In this document: one piece after another, positions 45,838-57,189 of the stretch
Numbering within the stretch: position 1 is the stretch's first letter
How the letters are laid out: each line of letters opens with the position of its first letter
Source of the DNA: JARRQJ01 sp963761035
Lineage (GTDB): Bacteria; Pseudomonadota; Gammaproteobacteria; DRLM01
Direction of reading: 5' to 3'
NCBI GenBank assembly: GCA_963761035.1
Contig: CAVXFH010000002.1
Coordinates: 2,418,001 to 2,482,000 of the forward strand
Length of the DNA stretch: 64,000 nucleotides
Notes under the pieces: model-generated
What the model was told of the DNA's origin: nothing
What the model saw: only the letters and a program-made list of their open reading frames with translations
Database searches by the model: none
Translations under genes and position numbers: made by a program

Positions 45838-46279
45838 TTCCATATCTCCTTACTTAATGTTGAACTAATCCTTCGATCTGTCTCGACGCGGGCGGATATT
45901 TCATGCACCCCACTATCCGTCTTGGCCGATGAGGCTCAAATCGGGACGAAAAATACAACGCGCGTGACAAAAATGCAACATTTTTTTAATAAAGTCTCAT
46001 TTTGTTGCAAAATTACAACAAACATGACGACCAGTGCTTAGTGGAGATACGTTATATCAAGAACAAGATGTGACGGCGGAAGGCGTTTCGGTATTTATTC
46101 CATTATATGGACCGCGCGTAACGTTTTTGGGCAACGATGCTGGATCTTGGCGCTCGGCTGAGCCGCCGCGTGAGGGGGTTTTGGCCGTTGGGCGCACGTG
46201 GTGATAAAAAAGAAAGACAGGGTGCGCTACTACGGGGGAGGGGGATGTTCGCGCAGCACCTGCCTTTCTTCTAACCGGT
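45838..46279. promoter_or_regulatory. Porin upstream region
   Basis: AT-rich; contains TTTGTTG/CAACAAA inverted repeat (46001-46022) with an eight-base spacer and a second GCAACA site at 45975, possible regulator sites. No gene seen. Confidence 0.35.
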
Positions 46280-46591
46280 TTAGGCCGCCTTTTTATAGTT
46301 GTCCGCGGCGGCGGGTTCCTCGTGACGCTGATAAGCGGTAAGTGTCTCGGGGGTCGGTACCGTGGTCCGCTGGTGAAGGGCCTTCACGAAGGCGTACATG
46401 GGATCCCAACCGATGGCACCGGTGATGCCCGCGTAGATACCGAACGCGACGAGGCTGAAGGCGGCGCCGGCGGGAATCGCCGAGAACAGCGCCGCTACTA
46501 TAATAAGGGTGGTTCCCACGAGGACGCGGTGGAAGCGATCGAGGGCCCCGACATTTTCTATCGTAGCTGAAAGGGTTTCTGCGTATTGCAT
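46280..46591 (-). CDS. DUF2892-like small membrane protein
   Basis: 103 aa from ATG 46591 with AAAGGAG upstream. GALDRFHRVLVGTTLI and FGIYAGITGAIGWDPMYAFV match the YgaP-type transmembrane (DUF2892) family: N-terminal RxxR, two TM helices, Gly-rich turn. The C-terminal 25 residues are polar. Function unknown. Confidence 0.8.
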   Translation of the reverse strand: MQYAETLSATIENVGALDRFHRVLVGTTLIIVAALFSAIPAGAAFSLVAFGIYAGITGAIGWDPMYAFVKALHQRTTVPTPETLTAYQRHEEPAAADNYKKAA

Positions 46592-47075
46592 GGTTATTTG
46601 CTCCTTTGGTTGAACCGCTCCTGTTCTCCAGGATTGGGCACATTTAAGCAAAGGCGGGTTAAACCAAACTGAAGTGAAGTTAAATTAAATATTAAACACG
46701 CGGCGGTGAGTCTCCGCTGCCGGGGGAAGTCCAATGGAACACACCGACCTGTAATTTCAGCGCATCGACGGACCGGGACGTGAGCGGTGTATCGCTTGCG
46801 CATTTATCGGTCTCTTCTCTGTCACCGCGGTGCTCGCTATTTTCCCTAAATTGCGGGCGGCATGGTGTAGGCGCCGCGCATGTATAGCGCCGCGCGCCAG
46901 CAGGATTCACGGACAACGCCGCCGCACCATCACGTCGGGCGTCTCCCGCAGGCCTCAGGCGGCTCACGGATCAAGCTGTATCGAGTCCGGCTTGAATGGC
47001 GGCGGCGATGATCCGGTCCTGCCCTATGCAGTACACTCTGCATACAGAGGGCATCGGAATCGAACAGCCAGGACG
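46592..47075. other. Divergent intergenic region before the ABC exporter
   Basis: No supported gene. Short GC-rich frames on both strands have no ribosome sites. Confidence 0.4.
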
Positions 47076-47809
<734 letters not shown>

Positions 47810-47810
<1 letters not shown>

Positions 47811-50173
47811 TGCGCGCCATCGATCGCAAGATGTGGCGCGACCTGTGGCAGATGAAGGGCCAGGCCCTGGCCATCGGCCTGGTGGTGATGTGCGGCGTCG
47901 GCACCTACATCATGTTTCTCACCACCCTCAACGCGCTGGTCACCTCGCAGGATAGTTACTACCGGGAATACCGCTTCGCCGATGTATTCGTTTCCTTGAA
48001 GCGGGCGCCGGAGGCGTTGCATCAGCGCATCTTCGATATACCCGGCGTGGACCAGGTGGAGACCCGCGTGGTGTCGCTGGTACGCATCGATATGCCGGAT
48101 TTCAACGAGCCGGTGACGGCGCTGATGGTGTCCCTGCCCGACAACGGCCAGCAGAACTTGAATGCCCTATATCTGCGCGAGGGCCGCTTACCCGCGCCCT
48201 ACAGCGAGGATGAAGTAGTGGTGAGTGTGCCCTTCGCCCAGGCCAACAAACTGAAACTCGGCGACCGCTTTGCCGCCATTCTCAACGGCCGCCGCCAACT
48301 GCTCACCCTGGTGGGCACCGCCCTGTCGCCGGAGTTCGTGCAGCAACTGCGACCCGGATCGGTGTTTCCCGATTACCGGCGCTACGGCGTGATGTGGATG
48401 GGCCGTCGCGCCCTGGGACAGGCCTACGATCTTGAAGGCGCCTTCAACGACGCGGCGCTGAGCCTGCGGCCCGGCGCCGATACCCAGGATGTCATCGACC
48501 GCCTCGACGAACTGCTCAAACCCTACGGCGGTCTCGGCGCTTATGCGCGCAAGGATCAGCGTTCCCATCGCTTTCTCTCCGAGGAATTTCAGCAGCTCGG
48601 TACCCTGGCCCAACTGTTTCCCGCCCTGTTCCTGGGCATCGCCGCCTTTCTGCTCAACGTGGTGATCGGCCGCATGGTCGCTATGCAGCGCGAACAGATC
48701 GCCACCCTCAAGGCCTTCGGCTACGGCAACAGCGCGGTGCTGGCGCATTATCTCAAATTTGTTTCGGTCATCATCGGCGCCGGCATTATCACCGGCACCG
48801 CGCTGGGCGTGTGGCTGGCGCAGAAGCTCTCCGCCATCTATACGGAGTTCTATCGTTTCCCCTATTTGAAGTTCGGCCTGCAACCCATGACGGTGGTGGA
48901 GGCGGCCGCGGCGAGCCTGCTGGCGGCGGGGGCGGGGACGCTGTTCGCCGTGTGGCGCGCCGCCAAACTCAAACCGGCGCAGGCCATGCGCCCCGAGCCG
49001 CCCGCCCGTTATCATGAGACCTGGGTGGAGAAGATCGGCGTCAAACGCTGGTTGTCGCAGCCCGCGCGCATGATCCTGCGTCACATCCAGCGCCGCGCGG
49101 TAAAATCGCTGTTCACCCTGCTGGGCATCGCCCTGGCCTGCGGCATCATTCTCACCGGCCTGTTTCAGCGCGATACCGTGGGCTACATGGTGCATGTCCA
49201 ATACGGCATGGCGCAGCGCCAGGACCTCGCCGTCACGTTCACGGATCCAACATCCTATCAGGCGCGCTTCGATTTGCGGAGCTTGCCCGGCGTGCAGCAT
49301 GTGGAGGTGTTCCGCGAAGTGCCGGTGCGCCTGCGCCACGGCCAGCGCAGCTATCGCACCGGTATCCGCGGCCTGGAACCGGGCGGCGACATCCAGCGAC
49401 TGTTGGATGTGGACTTGCATACTGTCGCGTTGCCGCAAGACGGCATCTTGCTCACCGACTATCTCGCTACACTTTTAGATGTACATCCCGGGGACCGCCT
49501 GACGGTGGAAGTCCTGGAGGGCGACCGCCCGGTGCGCGAGACCACCGTGGTGGGCGTGGTGAAGGAATATATGGGCGTGTCCGGGTATATGAATCTCGCC
49601 GCTCTCAACCGCTTCATGCGCGAAGGCCCGAGCATATCGGGGGCCTTTCTCAGCGTGGACAGCGCGCGCCTCCAGGAGGTCTTTATCCGGCTCAAGGGCA
49701 TGCCGCGTGTCGCCGGTGTCGCGGAGCGGGTGCAGGAGATCCGCAACTTCAACCGCGTCATGCAGGAAACCATGCTGTTCTTCACCTACGTCGCCACGGT
49801 GTTCGCCGTGATCATCGCCTTCGGCGTGGTGTACAACAGCGCCCGCATTGCCCTTACCGAGCGCGGACATGAACTGGCCAGCCTGCGGGTGCTGGGTTTC
49901 ACCCGCGCCGAGATCTCCTACATTCTCCTCGGCGAGTTGGGTATCCTGACCCTCATCGCCATTCCGCTGGGGTTATGGCTGGGAATCGAGATGTGCTATT
50001 TCATCGCGCACAAGATGCAAAACGACCTCTATCGCGTGCCGGTGGTGCTGGTGCCCTCAACCTACGCCTTTGCTGTGACGGTGGTGTTGATCTCCACCGT
50101 CTTGTCGGGTCTGATCGTACGCCGCCGCCTGGATCAACTCGACCTGATTGCCGTTCTGAAAACCGCGGAGTGA
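47810..50173 (+). CDS. FtsX-like ABC permease
   Basis: 787 aa; two FtsX-type halves, each with a large periplasmic domain; TM about 20-42, 265-285, 320-345, 370-390, 430-450, 675-700, 725-750, 760-780. Helix clusters and LASLRVLGFTRAEI are typical. With the ATPase and adaptor it forms a MacAB/DevBCA-type exporter of lipids, peptides or siderophores. Confidence 0.93.
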
Positions 50174-50177
50174 CGTT

Positions 50178-51377
50178 ATGAAGAATCATGTGCTGTGGCG
50201 TAGACGTATCTTTCTCGCGGCGATTGCTGTGCTGATTGCCGTGGGACTCTTCTACGGCTTTCGTCCCCAGCCGGTGGCGGTGGATCTGGGCGCGGCGACC
50301 CGCGGACCGCTGCGCGTTACCGTCGAACAAGAGGGCAGGACCCGCGTAATCGACCGTTACGTGATATCCGCGCCGGTGGCCGCCTACGCCCGGCGCATCG
50401 ATTTCGACGTGGGCGACACGGTAGAGCGCGGCGAGGCCCTAGTACGTCTGGAGCCACAACGCGCCGAGGTCCTGGACCCGCGCCAACGCGCCGCCGCCGA
50501 AGCCCGCGTCGCCGCCGCGCAAGCGGCCGTCAAGGCGGCGGAGCAAAACGCGCAAGCGGCCCGCGCCAGCGCGGATTTTGCGCAAAAGGATCTAGAGCGC
50601 ATTCGCAAGCTGCACGCCGGCGGGTTCGTCAATCAGGACGCCGAAGACCGCGCCACCACCGAGGCGGAACGCAGCGCGGCACAACTGCGCTCCGCGCAAT
50701 TCGCGGTGGACACCGCGCGCTACGACATGGAGGCCGCACGTACCGCCCTGCATTACGCCGCCGAACCCGCCGCCGCTAAGGAACCGATCACGGTGCGCGC
50801 GCCGGTGGCGGGTGCGGTGCTCAAAATCCCGCGTAAGAGTGAGGGCGTGGTGGCGGCGGGCCAAGCGCTGATGGAGATCGGCGATCCGCGCGCCCTGGAA
50901 GTGGAGGTCGACGTGCTGTCCGCCGATGCGGTACGCCTCCACCCCGGCACCAAAGTTGAGTTCGAACGCTGGGGCGGCGACGGCAAACTGCTGGGTAAGG
51001 TGAGGGTGGTGGAACCGGTGGGTTTCACTAAAGTGTCCGCGCTGGGCGTGGAGGAACAGCGGGTATGGGTCATCGTCGACTTCACCTCGCCGGAAAAGCA
51101 GTGGCAATCCCTTGGCGACGGCTACCGCGTCGAGGCCAGCTTCATCCTTTGGCAGGGCGACGAAGTTCTGCAAGTCCCGGCCAGCGCCTTGTTCCGCGAG
51201 GGGGAGGGTTGGGCATTGTTTATGATACAAGGCGACAAAGCCGTGAAGCGTACTGTGCAAGTTGGACAGCGCAATGGTCTGAGCGCGCAGATATTATCAG
51301 GCATCAAAGAAGGCGACAGGGTGATCGTTCATCCCGACGATCAGGTAAAAGATGGGGTGCGGGTGGCGGCGCGGTGA
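50178..51377 (+). CDS. HlyD/MacA-type periplasmic adaptor
   Basis: 399 aa. N-terminal TM anchor (about 10-28), coiled-coil hairpin (about 85-150, Ala-rich), lipoyl and beta-barrel domains ending ...VLQVPASALF and GDRVIVHP. Four bp after the permease stop. Links the permease to an outer-membrane channel (TolC-type), not coded here. Confidence 0.92.
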   Translation: MKNHVLWRRRIFLAAIAVLIAVGLFYGFRPQPVAVDLGAATRGPLRVTVEQEGRTRVIDRYVISAPVAAYARRIDFDVGDTVERGEALVRLEPQRAEVLDPRQRAAAEARVAAAQAAVKAAEQNAQAARASADFAQKDLERIRKLHAGGFVNQDAEDRATTEAERSAAQLRSAQFAVDTARYDMEAARTALHYAAEPAAAKEPITVRAPVAGAVLKIPRKSEGVVAAGQALMEIGDPRALEVEVDVLSADAVRLHPGTKVEFERWGGDGKLLGKVRVVEPVGFTKVSALGVEEQRVWVIVDFTSPEKQWQSLGDGYRVEASFILWQGDEVLQVPASALFREGEGWALFMIQGDKAVKRTVQVGQRNGLSAQILSGIKEGDRVIVHPDDQVKDGVRVAAR

Positions 51378-51564
51378 TGAATATAAGGAGCTAATCGCAA
51401 TAATTATGGAATAACAGAAGGTGTGGTTAGATAATGTCATTAGGGCGCATAATTTCCTTTTATTATTATCAATATTGCTTACAGAATGATGCGATGAACC
51501 GAATAGGGCTTCTTGGAGGCGTATTTTTCTGCCCCATTAGGGTGTCGAATTTTAGTTAGATCCT

Positions 51565-52816
51565 ATGGAACAAGACCAACGCAAGTCGTACGCGTTACCG
51601 CTTGAGACCATGCCGGGTCTGGACTTGTCACACCATGTCGAAGATCTGGTCGAGGTCCAAGAATTCCTCGAGGTGGGCGGAATCTGGACCAAGAACTCGA
51701 GTATAGAGCGGTACATCGATTACCTCAGGCACGTCACGGTAGAGGACTCGGTTGAGGCGGAAAAGATCTTCAAGAATTCTGCTGATGGCCCCTTTGAAAA
51801 TCCCACTGCTGGATGCTGTATGTCCTGCGTGAAGCTCACGAGTTGATGAGGATACTAAGAGGACTCAAGGTGCACGTTCCTTCAGGCATAGATGAAAAGC
51901 TGAGGGTCATCGTAGGGGGCAGAGATTTCGCGGCTTTGGATTCTGATTCAAATTCTAGAAACACACTGTTCGAGTTGAGGATATCAAGCTATTTCTGTCA
52001 GTCCGGATGCGACGTAGACCTTTCAACCGATACGGATATCATTGCATTGTCGGATGATCAAGCATTCTATCTGGAGTGTAAAAGAGTTGGTAACGATAAC
52101 CAGCTTGCCAAGAGACTCTAGGAGGCTAGGGAGCAACTACGTCGAAGGATTCCAAAAAGGCATGGCAAGCGCGTCATCTATGGGTGCATTGCTGCCGATG
52201 TTACGAAAGTGGCATTCTCTCACAATGGACTGACTTTCGCCGCGACCAATGAACACTCTCGTGATGTAATCCAAGAGAAGCTCATTGGAATTGCGGGCGA
52301 TTCTCAGAAGTTGCCACTCTTCAAAGATTGCCGAGACCTTCTTAGCTATTGGCTTCAGATACATATCCCATCGTTGATCATCCAGCCGCCAACGACGAGC
52401 ACGAGGTGCTCCTCGTATCACATTTTAGAGAAAGTGGGAATCGCAAGCAACTCAGAGCTGCTGGGGCGTTCCGCGACATCTCCGAATTTGCATCTCAAGG
52501 CGACCCAAGAGAGGTCTCCCCAAAACCACTTACCCCACGAACAACGCTCGAGTTACCCAAAGGAACTTGCTTCAGTCTTGAAGAGGATCTTTTTCATGAA
52601 TTACTGGAGGGAGGTGAAATTGCTACCAGAGGGATGAATGAGGCGGTCGCTACACTCACGATCAACGGCCGGGAACACACATTCTCATTCTTTGACTTCA
52701 CGATGGTCCTCCCAAGCCTCACAGAGGAGTCGCGAACAGCGATGACGGAGGCGCCTGATCGAGCACGATTGGAGCTGGTGGTGCGAATGTATGACCGGCG
52801 CTTCCCGTACGAGTAA
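51565..52816 (+). pseudogene. Broken PD-(D/E)XK nuclease-like gene
   Basis: Frame 1 gives MEQDQRKSYALPLETMPGL ... to about 51800; then frame 3 gives MLYVLREAHELMRIL ... RNTLFELRISSYFCQSG ... DTDIIALSDDQAFYLECKRV, a PD-(D/E)XK-type core (D...ExK). A TAG stop (52119-52121) and a later frame change near 52400 follow; a final frame runs to 52816 (HEVLLVSHFRESG ... YDRRFPYE). At least three lesions. Possibly an old restriction or defence gene; specificity unknown. Confidence 0.65.
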
Positions 52817-52980
52817 TCCGAAGATTTTCTTTCGGAACTATCTGCGCCAAAGTCAAAAGAAATGATGAAGAACTAACGAATGCATCCACACGGACTGCCA
52901 AAACAGTTTGTTCCGGCGTATGCCAAACATGGCGCAAGAATCGGGTGGGATCCGCCAGCCCGCCGTGGCAGAATGGCCAC

Positions 52981-53868
52981 ATGAACGATTATCAGCGCAT
53001 CGCTGACGTCATCCGCTATCTGGACGAATGTCACGCCCAGCAACCCGATCTTGCGAGTCTGGCGGACTACGTTGGCTTGAGCCCGTTTCACTTCCACCGC
53101 CTGTTCTCCACCTGGGCGGCGATCACTCCAAAAGATTTTTTGCAGTGCCTGACGCTTGCCCATGCCAGGAAATTGCTGCGCAGAGGTGATAGCGTGATGG
53201 ACGCCGCGCTGCAGATGGGGCTGTCCGGGCCGGGTCGTTTGCACGACCTGTGCGTCAGCCTGGAGGCGGCATCGCCCGGCGAAGTGAAATCCGGCGGTGA
53301 GGGGTGGACGATCTCCGCCGGTTTCGCCGCCAGTCCGTTCGGCCGCTGTCTGGTGGCCGAGAGCCCGCGCGGTGTTTGCGAATTGTCATTCGTCGAATCG
53401 GAAAATGGTGAGGCGGAGTGGGGCGCGCTTCAGGAGCACTGGCCCCGGGCAAAGTTGCATAGAGATGACGCCGTTGCTTTGCAGTTGGCGAAAAAGATAT
53501 TCGCTCTGCCGGGTCGTTCTCATTCGGGGCCGGCCTTGCGGGCGTTTGTACAGGGCACGGCATTTCAGGTGCGGGTATGGCGGGCCTTGTTGCAAGTCCG
53601 GCCGGGTCGCGTGATTAGTTACGGACGCCTGGCCGCGGCGCTGGGCAAGCCCGGCGCCGCCCGCGCCGCGGGAAGTGCAGTGGGGAAGAATCCCCTGGCC
53701 TATCTGATTCCGTGCCATCGCGTGATCCGCGAGACTGGCGCGATTGGCGATTACCGCTGGGGGCAGGTGCGCAAGCGCGCGATGATGGCGTGGGAAAGTT
53801 CATCGTCTTTTACCGCAACAGCGCGGGGCAGCGGCGCCGAACCCCACGAACGGTCGCGGAAAGGGTAA
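52981..53868 (+). CDS. Ada/Ogt-like DNA repair methyltransferase with AraC domain
   Basis: 295 aa. N-terminal AraC helix-turn-helix (res 1-85: IADVIRYLDE... GLSPFHFHRLFSTW), C-terminal O6-methylguanine transferase with active PCHRVIRETG (Cys acceptor). The zinc-Cys phosphotriester domain that activates E. coli Ada is absent, so inducible control by methylation is unlikely. Suicidal repair of O6-methylguanine. Confidence 0.92.
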   Translation: MNDYQRIADVIRYLDECHAQQPDLASLADYVGLSPFHFHRLFSTWAAITPKDFLQCLTLAHARKLLRRGDSVMDAALQMGLSGPGRLHDLCVSLEAASPGEVKSGGEGWTISAGFAASPFGRCLVAESPRGVCELSFVESENGEAEWGALQEHWPRAKLHRDDAVALQLAKKIFALPGRSHSGPALRAFVQGTAFQVRVWRALLQVRPGRVISYGRLAAALGKPGAARAAGSAVGKNPLAYLIPCHRVIRETGAIGDYRWGQVRKRAMMAWESSSSFTATARGSGAEPHERSRKG

Positions 53869-53996
53869 AATTCCGCATCGCCGCATACCGTATGCGCATC
53901 GTCTGATAATTTTTACAAGGTTGCCCGTTCGTTCGGGAAAGCGGGTGTAGCCTCCTCGACCGACAATGTGGTTTAAGAACTGTGAAGGAGCCGATT

Positions 53997-54437
53997 ATGT
54001 CGAATACTAAATTGAACGTCATGGCGTTGATCGTGGGACTGGCTTTGGCCGTCGCCAGTCTGTCCGCCGGCGCCGCGGCGGACGCCGACTCACTGCAGCA
54101 AGCGGTGGAGCGCGGCAAAGAGCTGTTCATGACTGCGACCTTCGAAGGCAACGGCCGCCACTGCAACACCTGCCACAAGGGCGGCGGCACGGCCATGAGC
54201 GAGCTTCCCGACGGCCGAAAGTTCGCCAGTCTCGGCAACGCGGCGGCCATTTTTCCCCGCTACGACGACGAGAATCATCGGGTGAAGACCCTGCAGGATC
54301 AGGTGCGGCATTGCGTCGGCGCCGCCCTGAAGGGAAAAGCGCCCGCTTATGACAGTGCCGAGATGACCGAACTGGTGAGCTATATAACCTCGCTGTCTCA
54401 GGGTAAACCGGTTGATATGGACGGAAAGCCGCAATGA
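53997..54437 (+). CDS. Periplasmic c-type cytochrome, monohaem
   Basis: 146 aa from ATG 53997 (AAGGAG six bases upstream; GTG 53982 less likely). Signal peptide 1-27. One haem site CNTCH; further Cys in RHCVGAAL. C-terminus DSAEMTELVSYITSLSQGKP is like SoxA/SoxX-type or cytochrome c sets. Electron carrier of unknown partner. Confidence 0.87.
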   Translation: MSNTKLNVMALIVGLALAVASLSAGAAADADSLQQAVERGKELFMTATFEGNGRHCNTCHKGGGTAMSELPDGRKFASLGNAAAIFPRYDDENHRVKTLQDQVRHCVGAALKGKAPAYDSAEMTELVSYITSLSQGKPVDMDGKPQ

Positions 54438-54518
54438 CCGTCGCGGCCCGCCGCTTAAATTTGCGGCGATTCAGTCGTTATTATCAGTGCATCAGCGTTC
54501 TCTGCGGAAAGGTTTGTA

Positions 54519-54830
54519 ATGTCGGTTGCAATGGGAACTGGAGCGGTATCCGGTAGCGTGGCTGGTTATACATCGAGGGTGTGCCTCGATGCGGAGGTCG
54601 CCCGTTACCGGAAAGAACTGGCGAATTGCGTGAATTGCCCTACTTCCAGCACGCCGGAAGGCAAGGCCAATATTCAAGAGATCTCGAATAAGATCAGCGC
54701 GGATCAGGCGAGGATCGAGCAGATTGAGGCCGGCAAAGCGGCCGCCGGGGAAAACGGATATACGTCCGCCGGCGCGTCCGCAACGTTGATGGATCCCGGC
54801 AAAGGCAACCTTCTGAACGTGTCCGCGTAA
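54519..54830 (+). CDS. Small hypothetical protein
   Basis: 103 aa, GGAAAGG upstream. Two Cys (CVNC), a charged helix (IQEISNKISADQARIEQIEAG) and a Gly/Ser-rich remainder. No family recognised. Confidence 0.55.
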   Translation: MSVAMGTGAVSGSVAGYTSRVCLDAEVARYRKELANCVNCPTSSTPEGKANIQEISNKISADQARIEQIEAGKAAAGENGYTSAGASATLMDPGKGNLLNVSA

Positions 54831-54902
54831 TTGCTTGAAAGATTTTCTTTCCGGCGCATCGCCCGATCTTAACCGATCTCTTTAAGAGGACCGAAGGACG
54901 GG

Positions 54903-55310
54903 ATGCGCATGGCAAAGACCCGGATTCTGTGGCGTTGGTTACCGGCATACGTGATGCTCGGGGTCGTTGTGGCGGCTTGTTCGAAAGGCATCGACAATCA
55001 CGATCATCCCGGTCTGACGACAGGAGAGCAGCTGTTCAATTACCATTGCGTCGTATGTCACGCGGATGACGGTACGGGCCGATTGGTGGATGGGACACCC
55101 GCCAATATCCTTACCGCGAAAAACATGCAAGGGATAATGGACTACATCATAAGCGACACAGGGCAGGGCAGAAAAATGCCGGTGTTCGCGACCATGCCCA
55201 GAGCGGAAGCGGCCAAGATAGCCGCATACCTGATTCAGTTAAAGAGCAGATACGAGCATCAGGGCGAGAACGAACGGAAGAACCGAGGGCTGCTGATCGA
55301 GCCGGAGTAA
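54903..55310 (+). CDS. c-type cytochrome lipoprotein
   Basis: 135 aa. TM/lipobox start (VMLGVVVAAC), haem CVVCH at about 51-55, distal Met in RKMPVFATM. Typical cytochrome c555/c553-like size with membrane lipid anchor. Followed closely by a CBS gene. Confidence 0.88.
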   Translation: MRMAKTRILWRWLPAYVMLGVVVAACSKGIDNHDHPGLTTGEQLFNYHCVVCHADDGTGRLVDGTPANILTAKNMQGIMDYIISDTGQGRKMPVFATMPRAEAAKIAAYLIQLKSRYEHQGENERKNRGLLIEPE

Positions 55311-55324
55311 CGCAAAGAGCGCCT

Positions 55325-55753
55325 ATGACTACCGTCGATAAAATCATGTCCAAGAAAGTGGTGAGCGTGGACATGGATGACATGCTTAAAGACATTCGCG
55401 AGATCTTTGAGCATGTCCGGTTTCATCATATATTGGTGTTAGAGAACGGCAGGTTGGTGGGCATCATTTCCGACCGGGACCTGCTCAAGGCGGTCAGCCC
55501 TTATGCAAACACCCAGTCCGAACGTCCTCGGGATGCCGCGACCTTGAGAAAAAGGGCGCATCAGATCATGACCAGGAAACCCGTCACCATATCCGTGGAC
55601 GGTACCGTTCTCGAGGCGATGCGGTCATTCATGGACGAAAAGGTCTCCTGCCTGCCGGTGCTAAATAAGGACGGAAGCGTGGCGGGTATCCTGACCTGGC
55701 ACGATATCCTCAAGGCGATCATCACTACCGTTGAACAGGCCCATAAAGCTTGA
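55325..55753 (+). CDS. CBS-domain pair protein
   Basis: 142 aa: two CBS domains (about 8-65 and 78-135) with GIISDRDLLKAVS and GILTWHDILKAII. Binds adenosyl nucleotides and acts as an energy sensor; partner unknown. Confidence 0.93.
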   Translation: MTTVDKIMSKKVVSVDMDDMLKDIREIFEHVRFHHILVLENGRLVGIISDRDLLKAVSPYANTQSERPRDAATLRKRAHQIMTRKPVTISVDGTVLEAMRSFMDEKVSCLPVLNKDGSVAGILTWHDILKAIITTVEQAHKA

Positions 55754-55960
55754 GCAATTAAAAGGCATTTCATTTACTGCGCGCTTTTACGCACGCTTCG
55801 TTCCCCTCAAGCGAATCGCCGTTATACGTTTCGGCAAGAATTTAATGAATGCGTTTACGGCAGGCCGCATTAGGCACAGTCGCGGCGCAGGCCGTGCGCG
55901 CTTGGTAATGGCGCTTTGTGTGGTAATGAAATCGAAACGTCTTTTGCTTTGGGCATAAAA

Positions 55961-55985
55961 AAACCCCGCTGGGTAGCGGGGTTTT
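55961..55985 (-). terminator. Terminator of the cold-shock gene
   Basis: AAACCCCGCT/AGCGGGGTTT stem, four-base loop; T-run on the minus strand. Confidence 0.9.
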
Positions 55986-56013
55986 CGTCCAGGTAATACC
56001 TGCCTGGATGTAC

Positions 56014-56217
56014 TTATTGCGGGACAACGTTGGTCGCGTTCAGACCCTTGGGGCCGCGCTCGGTGTCAAAAGTCACCTTCTGTCCCTCAGCCAGCGACTT
56101 GAAGCCGCTAGCCTGAATCGAATTGTGATGTACGAATACATCGGCGCTGCCATCGGAGGGGGTAATAAATCCAAAGCCCTTGCTGTCGTTAAACCACTTA
56201 ACCGTACCTGTAGCCAT
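56014..56217 (-). CDS. Cold-shock protein CspA family
   Basis: 67 aa. RNP1 KGFGFI and RNP2 VFVHH on an OB-fold; RNA chaperone. Own terminator. Confidence 0.97.
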   Translation of the reverse strand: MATGTVKWFNDSKGFGFITPSDGSADVFVHHNSIQASGFKSLAEGQKVTFDTERGPKGLNATNVVPQ

Positions 56218-56400
56218 TCTAGTTACCTCAAAATAAAAATTAACAATGTATTAGCACGCAGATTGCCGCTGAGATGTCACGGAAGGGTCTTCTGCTGCAC
56301 GCATTGCGAGGAACTACCGGAACCGCTGGGTGAAATCTGCTACCGGTGCGCACCATATACTATATTTTAAGAATTAGCCATCTATATTTTACTTGTACGG

Positions 56401-57177
56401 TCAATGGCGTGCTTCGTCAGGTTTCCCGGCGGTGTCGTTTTGCGCATTCGCGGCGGGCTCATTCAGATGCACAACCAGCGATACACGGCGATTTCGGGCG
56501 CGCCCGGCTTCATTGCCGTTGTCGGCGATGGGTCGGGTGTCCGCGTAGCCAATTGCGCGGAGACGCGCGACGGCGATGCCGTGGTCGATAAAGTAACGGG
56601 TGACGGTGGTGGCGCGCAAGGTCGACAGTTCCCAGTTGGAAGGAAATTGAGCGGTGTGGATGGGAATGTTATCGGTATGGCCTTCCACGGAGATCGGGTA
56701 GGGGTTTTGAGCGAGGAGTTGGGCGACGCGCGCCAGCACGGACTCACCCAGTGTTTTGAGATTGGGACTTCCCTCGTCGAACAATACGTCGTCCTTGATG
56801 ACCAGATCCACCTCGGTCGAGGTGGCGACAATGTCCACCTTGTCTTTGATATCTTTCGGGATGGCGAAGATAGGCAAGGGTTTGGCCGGCGCGTGGATGA
56901 GTTGTCGGGATGGCGGCTGCGGCGCGGCGGTGTTGGGCACGGCGGCGGCACGCGGCGCCGCTGCCGGCGTAGGGGTGTGATGAGACGTTTTCCGCTGGGA
57001 TATGTGGTTGAAGGCCAGCAATAACACGAACAGGGTTAGCAACAGGGTCAGGATGTCGACAAAACTGATGAGCCAGCCGCTTTCTTTTTCCTCCGCCGTA
57101 TCGGGTTCGGCGTGTTCGGATAGAAATATAGCGGCGTAATGCCGGTCCCCGGAGGGCGTAATGCGCGGGATATCCAT
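56401..57177 (-). CDS. MotB/MotD-like stator protein
   Basis: 258 aa. N-terminal TM (about 34-57) with SFVDILTLLLTLFVLLLAF: the Asp is the MotB proton/ion ligand. C-terminal OmpA-like peptidoglycan domain (SVEGHTDNIPI, NWELSTLRATTV, RNRRVSLVV). Ends just after the MotA-like gene, 12 bp apart. May drive the flagellum or a second stator set; flagellar genes are outside the window. Confidence 0.88.
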   Translation of the reverse strand: MDIPRITPSGDRHYAAIFLSEHAEPDTAEEKESGWLISFVDILTLLLTLFVLLLAFNHISQRKTSHHTPTPAAAPRAAAVPNTAAPQPPSRQLIHAPAKPLPIFAIPKDIKDKVDIVATSTEVDLVIKDDVLFDEGSPNLKTLGESVLARVAQLLAQNPYPISVEGHTDNIPIHTAQFPSNWELSTLRATTVTRYFIDHGIAVARLRAIGYADTRPIADNGNEAGRARNRRVSLVVHLNEPAANAQNDTAGKPDEARH

Positions 57178-57189
57178 TAGCGCGCAGCC

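Noticed and set aside
48188..49438. 416-codon minus-strand open frame
   Set aside because: Antisense shadow of the FtsX-like permease; His/Gln/Gly-rich composition typical of GC-rich antisense.
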